Assembly: GCA_014654165.1 (NCBI GenBank)
Contig: JACWDK010000005.1
Span: 1 to 61,194 of the forward strand
Direction of reading: 5' to 3'
From: Pelagibacterales bacterium SAG-MED13
GTDB lineage: Bacteria; Pseudomonadota; Alphaproteobacteria; Pelagibacterales; Pelagibacteraceae
DNA length: 61,194 bases
The position numbers and the translations under genes were made by a program. This document shows positions 44,387 to 53,300 of this stretch, piece by piece (within the stretch, counting starts at the first letter, position 1; each line of letters begins with the position of its first letter). A model generated the notes under the pieces. It was not told where the DNA came from and searched no databases. It was given only the letters and a program-made list of their open reading frames with translations.

Positions 44387-44418
44387 TATATATAAACCTG
44401 ACTAAAATAGTCAAGTAT
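44387..44418 (-). promoter_or_regulatory. iscR-suf promoter with overlapping type-1 IscR box
   Basis: On the minus strand TTGACT (44414-44409) and TATATA (44392-44387) are spaced by 16 bp. The -35 lies inside the dyad TTGACTATTTTAGTCAGG, and the full 27-bp box is 44392-44418. It matches the known type-1 IscR consensus (TTGACT, A/T-rich centre, AGTC, GG). The expected start site is only about 15 nt upstream of the iscR ATG. Supports cluster-dependent autorepression. Confidence 0.8.
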
Positions 44419-44500
44419 CTTAATTAAAAAAAAAGCTATTATTTTGTCACGCACATGTGATAAATGTAATTTTTTTTGAGAATAATAATCAATAACAATT

Positions 44501-45157
44501 ATGGATAATAAAATTTTAGAAATTTTCATCCCTGGCCCAGCTGGAAGATTGGAAGCAAAATATTTTAAGAGTAAAAAAAATACGTCACCAATAGCTCTAG
44601 TTCTTCAACCACACCCTCAATATGGAGGAACCATGAATAATAAAGTTGTTGTAGAAACTTTTAATACTTTTATGGAGAATGATTTTTCAGTTTGTAGAGT
44701 TAATTTTAGAGGTGTAGGTAAAAGTGATGGAGAGTTTGATAATGGCCAAGGTGAATTAGCTGATGCTGCTGCAGCTTTAGATTGGTTAGAAAGAGAAAAT
44801 TTTGATAACTCACAATGTTGGGTTTCAGGTTTTTCTTTTGGTTCTTTGATAGCAATGCAATTACTAATGAGAAGACCAGAAATTAATAGATTTGTTGCAA
44901 TATCTCCCCAACCAAATGTTTATGATTTTTCTTTTTTATCACCATGTCCTTCGTCTGGACTTATGGTATATGGAAAAAAAGATGAACTAGTTCCTTTAGA
45001 ATTTATAAAAGATTTAGATAAAAGACTTAGCGCTCAAAAAGGTATTAAAGTTGAATTTCAATCTATATCTGAAGCTAATCATTTTTTTTCAAAAAATGAG
45101 ACTGGACTTACTAAATGTTTAAGTAGTTATATCAAAAAAGAAACTGCTCTATACTAA
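44501..45157 (+). CDS. Alpha/beta hydrolase (COG2945-like)
   Basis: A 218-aa hydrolase: IPGPAGRLEAKY start, oxyanion region VLQPHPQYGGTMNNKVV, VNFRGVGKSDG, nucleophile Ser in WVSGFSFGSLIA (about 108), a late Asp in YGKKDELVP and His in EANHFFS. Substrate unknown. Diverges from iscR. Stop overlaps anmK by 4 bp. Confidence 0.85.
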   Translation: MDNKILEIFIPGPAGRLEAKYFKSKKNTSPIALVLQPHPQYGGTMNNKVVVETFNTFMENDFSVCRVNFRGVGKSDGEFDNGQGELADAAAALDWLERENFDNSQCWVSGFSFGSLIAMQLLMRRPEINRFVAISPQPNVYDFSFLSPCPSSGLMVYGKKDELVPLEFIKDLDKRLSAQKGIKVEFQSISEANHFFSKNETGLTKCLSSYIKKETALY

Positions 45158-46299
45158 AAATTTTTTACAATAGTTCCACCAGTTGATTCTTTGTTACATC
45201 TAGTTGTGCTTGGGAATGATATGGGCATATTCTTTATAGATCTGATAGCTAAAAAGGCAAAAGCTTGTGACTCTACAAAATCTCCATCTACTTGATATTT
45301 ATCAATTGATTCTAAATGAAGTTGAACAAAATTATTTTGTACTCTTTCTAATAAATAATCATTTTTCCTTCCTCCTCCACATACCAACAATTTATAATTT
45401 TTAGATTGTTCATCACGATTAGTATAAATTATTCCATCTGAAATTAGTTTCGCAGTAAATTCAGTTATAGTTGCAGCTCCATTTTCTAATGATAATCCTT
45501 TAGCAAAAAAAATATCATAGTCTTTTACATCTAAAGATTTTTTATAAGACGGATTAAAAGAAAAGTTTTCTAAGGCTTGATTTAAAATTAATTTATCTAT
45601 ATTACCTGACCTGGCTATTAGTCCGTTGTGATCATATTTTTTTTTAGAATTTTTTCTAATCCAATCGTCTATTAAACAATTACCTGGGCCGATATCGTGA
45701 GCATAAATTTTATCTAAATTCCACAAATTATTTTCATTTACTGTTTTAGTAATATTTGAAATTCCCCCAATGTTTAAAATATTTATTGGAAAATTTAAAT
45801 TATATTCTTTATTTATTTTATTTGCTAAAACATTATGGAAGATTGGTGTAAGTGGTGCTCCCTGACCTCCATTAATCATATCGTTTTGTCTGAAGTTATA
45901 TACAACTTTTTTTTTTGTTAATTGAGACAATAATTTTCCATCACCCAGCTGTTTAGTAATTTTTTTTGATGGATTGTGATATATTGTTTGCCCATGAAAA
46001 CCAATTAAATCAATAATTGAGTTCGATTTTTTAAGTATTTCTTCTACTGCGTTAGCATGAAATAATGTAATTGCTCTTTCTAGAATATTAATTTCCTTAG
46101 AATATAACTTTAAATCTTGAGTTTTTGATATTTTATTCCTTAATTCCAATAATTTTTGAATTATTTTGCTATCGTATTGAAAATACTTATTTGAAATCGA
46201 TGAATATTCTGTATTACCATCCGACTCAATTATTGATACATCTACTCCATCCAATGATGTGCCACTCATAAGTCCTAATGCAGTATAAATCTTTCCCAT
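45154..46299 (-). CDS. anmK: Anhydro-N-acetylmuramic acid kinase
   Basis: A 381-aa AnmK: GLMSGTSLDGVDVSII (8-23) ATP and substrate motif, DLIGFHGQTIYHNP, NIGGISNIT, DIGPGNCLIDDWIR and VCGGGRKNDYLLER. It phosphorylates anhydroMurNAc to recycle cell-wall sugar. Diverges from tyrS by 47 bp. Confidence 0.93.
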   Translation of the reverse strand: MGKIYTALGLMSGTSLDGVDVSIIESDGNTEYSSISNKYFQYDSKIIQKLLELRNKISKTQDLKLYSKEINILERAITLFHANAVEEILKKSNSIIDLIGFHGQTIYHNPSKKITKQLGDGKLLSQLTKKKVVYNFRQNDMINGGQGAPLTPIFHNVLANKINKEYNLNFPINILNIGGISNITKTVNENNLWNLDKIYAHDIGPGNCLIDDWIRKNSKKKYDHNGLIARSGNIDKLILNQALENFSFNPSYKKSLDVKDYDIFFAKGLSLENGAATITEFTAKLISDGIIYTNRDEQSKNYKLLVCGGGRKNDYLLERVQNNFVQLHLESIDKYQVDGDFVESQAFAFLAIRSIKNMPISFPSTTRCNKESTGGTIVKNF

Positions 46300-46346
46300 T
46301 CTTATTTTTTTTTATAAAATATTGTATATTGTAGAATTATAGACTT

Positions 46347-47576
46347 ATGAATAAATTTTTAAAAGAATTTAAAGATAGAGGTTTTTTATATCAGTGTACA
46401 AATGAAAGTGAATTATCTTCTTTGTTAGATAAAAAGAAAGTAAAAGCTTACATCGGTTTTGACTGTACTGCTGAAAGTTTGCATGTAGGTAGTCTTCTTC
46501 AAATAATGTGTTTGAGACTGTTTCAACGACATGGTCACCAACCTATTGTATTATTAGGGGGTGGAACAACTCGAATTGGAGATCCTTCAGGAAAAGATAA
46601 AACACGTAAAATATTAAAAGAAGATGAAATCGAAAAAAACTCAAAGAATATTGAAAATATTTTGAAAAAATATTTAATAACTAATAATAAAAATACTAAA
46701 CCAATATTTGTCAATAATTTTAAATGGTTAAAAAATTTGAATTATATTTCTTTCCTTAGAGATATAGGAAAACATTTTACAATTAATAAAATGTTAACTT
46801 TTGATAGTGTTAAAATGAGATTAGAAAGAGAACAATCTTTAAGTTACATGGAATTTAATTATATGATTTTACAAGCATATGATTTTTTAGAACTTAATAA
46901 AAATCAAGATTGTTCATTACAAATTGGAGGGTCTGACCAATGGGGTAACATTATTAATGGAGTTGATCTCATCAAAAGGTATTCAAATAAAAAAGCTTAT
47001 GGACTTACAACTCCTTTAATTACTTTAGCTTCAGGCGCAAAGATGGGGAAAACAGAATCTGGAGCAGTATGGTTAGATAAAAAGCTTTTATCACCTTATA
47101 ATTATTGGCAATTTTGGAGGAACATTGATGATAGAGATGTTTTGAAATTTCTAAATTTTTTTACAGATTTAAGTATTACCGATATTGAAAAAATTAGAGT
47201 ACAAGATATTAATCAACAGAAAATTACCCTTGCAAATGAAACTACATCAATGCTTCATGGGACAAAAGAAGCTAAATTAAGTGAAGAAACGGCAAAAAAA
47301 ACTTTTGTAGAACATTCTTTAGGTTCAGCTTTACCCTCTTTTTTTATTAATAAAGATCAATTAGATAAAAATTTTAATATAATCGATTTAGTTATTTTAT
47401 CTAAATTAGAAAATTCTAAAAGTGAAATTAGAAGATTAATTAAAGCTAATGGAATTAAAATTAATAATCAAACTATAAATAATGAAAAGTTAATCATTGA
47501 TAAAAAATTATTTATAGAAAATTCTATTAAACTGTCTTTAGGAAAAAAAAGACATATTAAAGTTAAGTTAAATTAA
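46347..47576 (+). CDS. tyrS: Tyrosyl-tRNA synthetase
   Basis: A 409-aa class I aaRS: IGFDCTAESLHVGSL has the HIGH-equivalent H46-V-G48. GGGTTRIGDPSGKD, QIGGSDQWGNI and the KMSKS-equivalent KMGKTESG (about 231-238) follow, with an S4-like RNA-binding domain from about 340 (LSKLENSKSEIRRLIKANGIKIN). Charges tRNA-Tyr. Stop overlaps the convergent AsmA-like gene by 4 bp. Confidence 0.95.
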   Translation: MNKFLKEFKDRGFLYQCTNESELSSLLDKKKVKAYIGFDCTAESLHVGSLLQIMCLRLFQRHGHQPIVLLGGGTTRIGDPSGKDKTRKILKEDEIEKNSKNIENILKKYLITNNKNTKPIFVNNFKWLKNLNYISFLRDIGKHFTINKMLTFDSVKMRLEREQSLSYMEFNYMILQAYDFLELNKNQDCSLQIGGSDQWGNIINGVDLIKRYSNKKAYGLTTPLITLASGAKMGKTESGAVWLDKKLLSPYNYWQFWRNIDDRDVLKFLNFFTDLSITDIEKIRVQDINQQKITLANETTSMLHGTKEAKLSEETAKKTFVEHSLGSALPSFFINKDQLDKNFNIIDLVILSKLENSKSEIRRLIKANGIKINNQTINNEKLIIDKKLFIENSIKLSLGKKRHIKVKLN

Positions 47577-49768
47577 TTTTTTTTAATTTTTTCTAAAGTT
47601 CTGGTTATAAATCGTGGTGTAAGAGTTTTTACAGGATTAACAGATGTTTTTAAATCTTTTGGGTGTCCTTTGACTTTAAAACTGACTCCAAAAACACCTT
47701 CTCCTGTTTTATTCCCTACTAAAATTTTACCAATCAAAGGAATTGAAGAAATTGTTCTATTAATTGTAGTAGCTGGAACTAATGTTCCTCTTAAACTAAT
47801 CAGCTCATTACTTTCTACATATCCATCCATCATAATCGAAATTGCTGGGCCGATCGCATATAATTCCTCAATTTTCATTAAATTTCCATTATTCAAAAAT
47901 TTTATTTCGAAGTCACTAAATCGAATTCCCTCTCCAGTTAATAAGTCGGCTATGCCCTGCAAAGATGCAAGTGTAAGTAATTTTGCTAAAGCTGGAACTT
48001 CTTGAACTTTAAAATTATCTATTATTAAAGTAGATTTTGAAACACCATTTTTTTTAATAGAATAAAAGTCTAAATTTCCTTCTTCAAAACCTTTTATAAA
48101 TTCATATCTATTTACAAGGGGTTTAGCAACATCTGTATATAAAGTAGTAATTTTCCCATTCTCGGTTGATTTAATTGTAAGAACGATTTTTTCATTTTTT
48201 GAAAAATTTGAGTTTAAAATTGCATCTTTAATCTCATCATCTTTGAAAAGTAAATAACCATTAAGATTGTTTATAATACTGTTTTTATCTAAAAAGGTTT
48301 TATTTATATCTATATTTACCTTAAAACTATCTTTAAAAAGATTTTTTTTATCTGATTTAGTCGTTTTAAGTAAATCATTAATTATCTTATTAGCATTAAA
48401 ACTTTCACCTTTTAAAATATAATTTTGTTTTTGTTTGTTTAAAGTTAGTACATTTTTTAAATTATCTTTATCAACAAAATTAAGTTGAATTTTTTCAACA
48501 GATTGAATTTTATACTCTTTATTCAAATATAATTTTTTAAAATTAAAGAAATTATCTTTTTCTGTTAAAGAAATATCTTTAAAAATTATATCATCATCTG
48601 TTAACTTTTTATTACCTACAACACTTATTTTGAGGTCTGAATTGGTACCTTTCTGGTAATTCAATAAATCAAGTATTAATGGATTTTTTGACATTTCAAT
48701 TAAAAAATTAAAGTTAAAATCTTTTGTTGATTTATTAAGTTCATATTGAATCTTATCTATTTCGTTTTGGATTTTTAAATTTCCTTCACCTTTTACTTTG
48801 AAAGATTTGTTGATTAATCCTACTGATATTTTATGATTTATAAAGTTAATATTGTTTTGAACATTGGGTAATAGTTTCTTTAAATCAAGACCATTAAGTA
48901 CATCTAATTTTATTAGATTTAGTTCGGAATTAATTTTTAGATCTTTTATTTTTAAACTATTATTAATTGAAAATGAAAAAACATTTTTTGCCTCAAATTC
49001 AATATCTTTTATTGGGATTTTAAGTTGAGTAAAATTTAATAAATCTTTAATTTCATTATCAGCTAAAGATATTTTTTTAATAATATTTTTTCCACTAACG
49101 AAAAAATTATTTTTTTTCTTGAAAGCTTTTACATCAGGAAATACGAGTTTCTTGTTATTAAATAAAAAATTAACATCTTTAAATGAGAGTTCATTCTGAT
49201 TTAAGCTAAAAATAAAATTAATTTTTGAAAATTTAATTTTTTTAATTGATCGTAGACTACCATCATTAACATATCCATTGACTACAAAATTTTTTTTTAC
49301 ATTTCCCTTTTCATCAAATTCTAAATAAATATCTGCCGTTAAATTAGCTGTATCTATGAATTTTTCTGTTATAAAAAATTGTGGTTTATCATGCACTAAT
49401 CTTACAAAGGAAATTAATTTTTTTATTTCTAATGATTTTGTTGAAATAAATAAATCAGTTAAATAAAATTGACTATCTATTAATGATTTTATTGAGATGT
49501 TTGATTTAATGTTCTCTACATTAAGATTTTTACTGCCATTTTTAATTATTGCTCCTGATGTTTTGACCTTAAGTCTAAAATTGAATGGATCTAATATAAT
49601 ATTTACTTTTTTCAATTTTATTTCTAAATCTTGATGAATATTTTTAATCTTTTCTGATATTTGACTATTTAATTTATTTGTATTAATTCCAATAGTGCTC
49701 AAATATACGATAAAGCTAAAAAAAACTAATAAAGTTAATATTAGAACTCTAAAAATTATTTTTCTCAT
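47573..49768 (-). CDS. AsmA/YhdP-like envelope protein (DUF3971 type)
   Basis: A 731-aa protein with one N-terminal TM anchor (about 4-23) and a long beta-rich, Lys/Asn-rich body. The C-terminal region (LLTLASLQGIADLLTGEGIRFSDFEIKF, then PLIGKILVGNKTGEGVFGVSFKVKG) matches the AsmA-like C-terminal domain of YhdP-type proteins. Such proteins are long bridge-like conduits thought to carry phospholipid to the outer membrane. 4-bp overlap with prfB upstream. Confidence 0.82.
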   Translation of the reverse strand: MRKIIFRVLILTLLVFFSFIVYLSTIGINTNKLNSQISEKIKNIHQDLEIKLKKVNIILDPFNFRLKVKTSGAIIKNGSKNLNVENIKSNISIKSLIDSQFYLTDLFISTKSLEIKKLISFVRLVHDKPQFFITEKFIDTANLTADIYLEFDEKGNVKKNFVVNGYVNDGSLRSIKKIKFSKINFIFSLNQNELSFKDVNFLFNNKKLVFPDVKAFKKKNNFFVSGKNIIKKISLADNEIKDLLNFTQLKIPIKDIEFEAKNVFSFSINNSLKIKDLKINSELNLIKLDVLNGLDLKKLLPNVQNNINFINHKISVGLINKSFKVKGEGNLKIQNEIDKIQYELNKSTKDFNFNFLIEMSKNPLILDLLNYQKGTNSDLKISVVGNKKLTDDDIIFKDISLTEKDNFFNFKKLYLNKEYKIQSVEKIQLNFVDKDNLKNVLTLNKQKQNYILKGESFNANKIINDLLKTTKSDKKNLFKDSFKVNIDINKTFLDKNSIINNLNGYLLFKDDEIKDAILNSNFSKNEKIVLTIKSTENGKITTLYTDVAKPLVNRYEFIKGFEEGNLDFYSIKKNGVSKSTLIIDNFKVQEVPALAKLLTLASLQGIADLLTGEGIRFSDFEIKFLNNGNLMKIEELYAIGPAISIMMDGYVESNELISLRGTLVPATTINRTISSIPLIGKILVGNKTGEGVFGVSFKVKGHPKDLKTSVNPVKTLTPRFITRTLEKIKKN

Positions 49769-50860
49769 TTAATTCTATATAGTGAGTGCTCCAAAAAATC
49801 GTCTAATTCACCATCCAAGACTCTCTCTGGACTGGTGTTTTCATGTTGGGTTCTGTTATCTTTTACTAGTCTATATGGTTGTAAAACATATGATCTAATT
49901 TGATGCCCCCACCCAATTTCTGATTTTGAAGCTTCTTTGTTTTGGTTTTGTTGCTCCTTTTTTTTTATTTCAAAATCATATAATCTTGCTTTGAGCATAT
50001 TCATACAAGTCTCTTTATTTTTATGCTGAGATCTCTCATTTTGGCATTGCACAACAATTTTTGATGGTAAATGTGTTATTCTTACTGCACTATCTGTTGT
50101 ATTTACGTGCTGTCCTCCTGCTCCACTTGAGCGATAGGTATCAATTCTTAAATCTTTATCTAAAATTTCTAAATTAATATTCTCATCTACAACAGGGTAT
50201 ATCCAAACACTAGCAAAACTAGTATGTCTTCTAGCTCCAGAATCAAAAGGAGATATCCTTACCAGACGATGAATTCCAGATTCTTTTTTTAACCAACCAA
50301 ACACATAATCCCCTTCAATTTTTATTGTGGATGATTTTATTCCTGCCTCTTCCCCTTTATGCTCACTTATCAAATGACATTTATAATTTTTATTATCTGA
50401 CCATTTTAAGTACATTCGCCTTAACATGTTGGCCCAATCTTGACTTTCAGTACCTCCAGCCCCTGCATGAATTTCTATGTAACAATCAAAAGAATCGGCC
50501 TCATTTGATAGAAAACATCTTACTTCATTTTTTTTTACTGAGACTAATAACTCTTTAAATTCTTTTAAAATTTCAACTTGAATATTTGTATTATTTTCTT
50601 CAATTGCAAGATCATACAAGTCATTTAAATCTTTTGATTTTTCCAAAGATTTTTCATAAGATCGTGTTAAATCTTCTAATAACTTTTTTTCTTTTATAAT
50701 TTTTTGTGAATTTACTTTATCATTCCAAAAATTAGCATCCAACATTTTTTTATTATGATTTTCTAATCTAGAATAAATGTCGTTTTTTTCAAAGATACTC
50801 CTTAACTCTTTGATTTATTTTTTCAATTTCTTTCTTATAATCTAAATATTTATCTTCCAT
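49765..50860 (-). CDS. prfB: Peptide chain release factor 2, with programmed +1 frameshift
   Basis: The N-terminal 23 codons run from ATG 50860 (MEDKYLDYKKEIEKINQRV, then KEYL) to an in-frame TGA at 50789-50791. A +1 shift on CTT continues as EKNDIYSRLENHNKKMLDANFW and the rest of RF2 down to 49765. The signal is canonical: AAGGAG (50803-50798), TAT, CTT, TGA, as in E. coli. The body carries the SSGAGGQHVNTTDSAVRI peptidyl-hydrolysis motif and a HAGAGGTESQDW region. RF2 reads UAA and UGA, so low RF2 promotes shifting and raises its own level. The ATG shares a base with the PBP1A stop. Confidence 0.95.
50789..50803 (-). promoter_or_regulatory. prfB programmed +1 frameshift site
   Basis: Internal Shine-Dalgarno-like AAGGAG, 3-nt spacer TAT, slippery CTT and TGA stop, in the classical order and spacing. 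It senses RF2 activity. Both frames are conserved on either side, as expected for the authentic site. Confidence 0.93.
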
Positions 50861-53199
50861 TAATAAAACTTTAATATATTATTTAAATCTAATCTATTAT
50901 TATCTGAATATAATACTTTACCATCAATTACATTTTTACTTTTGTAAGCCTCAATTATAGTATTTTTTGATGTAAATTTTGCTTTTTCACCTGTTAAAGG
51001 ATCAACAACCATTAAGGTTATCTTCTCAGGCACTTTAAAAGGTCTCGAATCTGATTTTTTGACAGCTTTTTTGATAAATTCCTTGAATATAGGTAATGCA
51101 GCTTTTGATCCAGTCTCATATTTTCCTAAGGGTTTAGGGTTGTCCATTCCTACATAAACCCCTATTACAAGATTAGATGTATAACCAATAAACCATGCAT
51201 CAGTATTTTCGTTAGTTGTGCCAGTCTTACCTGCTAAATTTAGTTTTAAATCTCTTAACTTTTTTCCAGTTCCTCTTTTAATAACACCTTCTAAAAAAGA
51301 CGTCACTTGGTATGCGGTTTGTTCAGATATTACTCTTTTATAATTATCCTCTATTTCAGGATAATCTTCACCTGTAAATGAAATCTTATCACAATTAATA
51401 CATTTTCTATTTTCATTATTAATTATAGTATTTCCTTCACTATCTTGAATTCTATCAATAATCACTGGATAAATAAGTTTTCCTCCATTCACAAAAGACG
51501 AGTAAGCTGATGTTAAATTTAATAAAGTAGTTTCTGCTGATCCAAGTGAAATTGAAAGTAATTCTTGAGGATCGTTATAAATATTTAATTTCTTTGAAAA
51601 ACTAGCAACTTTATCTACACCTAAATTCTGAGCTATCCTAACAGTCATTAAGTTACGAGACTTTTCAAGTCCAACTCTAAGAGTAGAAGGTCCATAAAAT
51701 TTTTTACCGTAGTTTTCAGGTTTCCATTTTTTTAAGTCTATTCCTTGGTCTAATACTAGAGGAGCATCTAATACTAATGAAGATGGTGTGAATTGATTTT
51801 CTAGAGCTAATGCATATACAAAAGGTTTAAATGCTGAACCAGGTTGTCTAAGAGCTTGTGAAGCTCTGTTAAATTCACTATTTTTAAAACTAAACCCTCC
51901 ACTTAAGGCAATAACTCTTCCAGTATATGGGTTCATTACTACAATCCCTCCATTTATTTCTGGAAGTTGTTTTAAACTATATAAGTTATTCTTTAATTTT
52001 TTGACATATATTATGTCACCAATTTTAAGTAAATCTTTAAATTCTTTTCTAGTCCAGGATATATCTTTATAATTAATGATTCCTTTTAAATTATTTTCTG
52101 TTTCTATAAGTGCATTAAATTGATTTACTTTTTTCACAATTGCAATTTGCCAATTGATAGAATTTTCTAAATCAAACTTTTTATCTAAATTTTCGTTCCA
52201 ATTGTCTTTATATTTAATATTGGAAATCGGTCCTCTCCAACCTTTTCTTTGGTCATATGCTTCTAATCCATTCCTTAAGGACTCTGTAGCTATTTTTTGT
52301 AATTCTAAATTTATTGGAGTATTTATATTGTAACCTTGTTTATAAACCTTTTCATAAGTTAATTTTTCTATAATATTTTTTCTAACATCCTCAATATAGT
52401 ATTGTGCATCTTCTAAAAAAACTTTTTTAGTTTTTTTTAATTTAATATTCTGTTTTATGTATTCTTTATATTCTTTTAAATTTAAAAAATTATTATCTAA
52501 AAGATTCTTTAAAACTAAATTTCTTCTGAATTTTGCTAAATCTAAATTTTTATAAGGATTATATCGACTCGGAGCTTTTGGCAAAGCAGCTAATAGTGCT
52601 GATTCAGCATAATCTAACTCTTTAATTGATTTATCAAAATATTCTAAGCTCGCAGCTGCTACTCCGTATGCCCCACTACCCAAGTAAATTTGATTTAAAT
52701 ATAATTCTAATATTCTTTCTTTGTTTAATGCTCTTTCTATCCTAAAAGCTAAAATTGCCTCTTTTAATTTTCTATTCAAACTTATTTCGTTGGTTAATAA
52801 AAAGTTTTTAGCTACTTGTTGTGTTATTGTTGAAGCTCCCTCTAGTCTTTTAGAGGTCATTATGTTTTGAATATTATTAATTGTAGCTCTTAAAACTCCT
52901 TTTGCGTCTACACCAGGGTGAGTAAAAAAGTTTTTATCTTCTGCTGATAAAAAAGCATTAATTACATTTTGAGGTATAGCTTCATAAGGTACAAATATTC
53001 TTTTTTCTTTAGAGAAATCAGCGACTAAATCACCGTTTCCAGAGTACATTTTACTAGAGACAGGAGGTTTATAGTTTTTTAAAAATTTATAATCTGGGAT
53101 ATTGTTTGAAAAAGTCCATAAAACAACCAAAATAGAGATGGATACAATCAATAGTAAACATACAAACGCTATGAAAATATTTTTAAATATATTTGTCAT
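50860..53199 (-). CDS. mrcA: Penicillin-binding protein 1A (bifunctional transglycosylase/transpeptidase)
   Basis: A 779-aa class A PBP. TM anchor about 8-30. GT51 domain with AFLSAEDKNFFTHPGVD, EGASTITQQVAKNF, RKLKEAILAFRIE and YLNQIYLGSGAYGVAAAS. Transpeptidase with SxxK in RQPGSAFKPFVYALAL, SxN-like SRNLMT and KTGTT (KTG box). An OB-like insert lies between the two. It polymerises and crosslinks peptidoglycan in the periplasm. Its stop codon overlaps the prfB ATG. Confidence 0.94.
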   Translation of the reverse strand: MTNIFKNIFIAFVCLLLIVSISILVVLWTFSNNIPDYKFLKNYKPPVSSKMYSGNGDLVADFSKEKRIFVPYEAIPQNVINAFLSAEDKNFFTHPGVDAKGVLRATINNIQNIMTSKRLEGASTITQQVAKNFLLTNEISLNRKLKEAILAFRIERALNKERILELYLNQIYLGSGAYGVAAASLEYFDKSIKELDYAESALLAALPKAPSRYNPYKNLDLAKFRRNLVLKNLLDNNFLNLKEYKEYIKQNIKLKKTKKVFLEDAQYYIEDVRKNIIEKLTYEKVYKQGYNINTPINLELQKIATESLRNGLEAYDQRKGWRGPISNIKYKDNWNENLDKKFDLENSINWQIAIVKKVNQFNALIETENNLKGIINYKDISWTRKEFKDLLKIGDIIYVKKLKNNLYSLKQLPEINGGIVVMNPYTGRVIALSGGFSFKNSEFNRASQALRQPGSAFKPFVYALALENQFTPSSLVLDAPLVLDQGIDLKKWKPENYGKKFYGPSTLRVGLEKSRNLMTVRIAQNLGVDKVASFSKKLNIYNDPQELLSISLGSAETTLLNLTSAYSSFVNGGKLIYPVIIDRIQDSEGNTIINNENRKCINCDKISFTGEDYPEIEDNYKRVISEQTAYQVTSFLEGVIKRGTGKKLRDLKLNLAGKTGTTNENTDAWFIGYTSNLVIGVYVGMDNPKPLGKYETGSKAALPIFKEFIKKAVKKSDSRPFKVPEKITLMVVDPLTGEKAKFTSKNTIIEAYKSKNVIDGKVLYSDNNRLDLNNILKFY

Positions 53200-53300
53200 T
53201 TTAATTCCATTATATATGGGAATTTGTTAAAGATAAGGCATTATAATTATACAAAATTTTTAATATTTAATAACTAAATGAAACAATCAAACAATAACGT

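Noticed and set aside
50746-50791. prfB seen as N-terminally truncated with an in-frame stop (pseudogene)
   Set aside because: The stop lies in an exact RF2 programmed-frameshift signal and both flanking frames encode RF2-like sequence.
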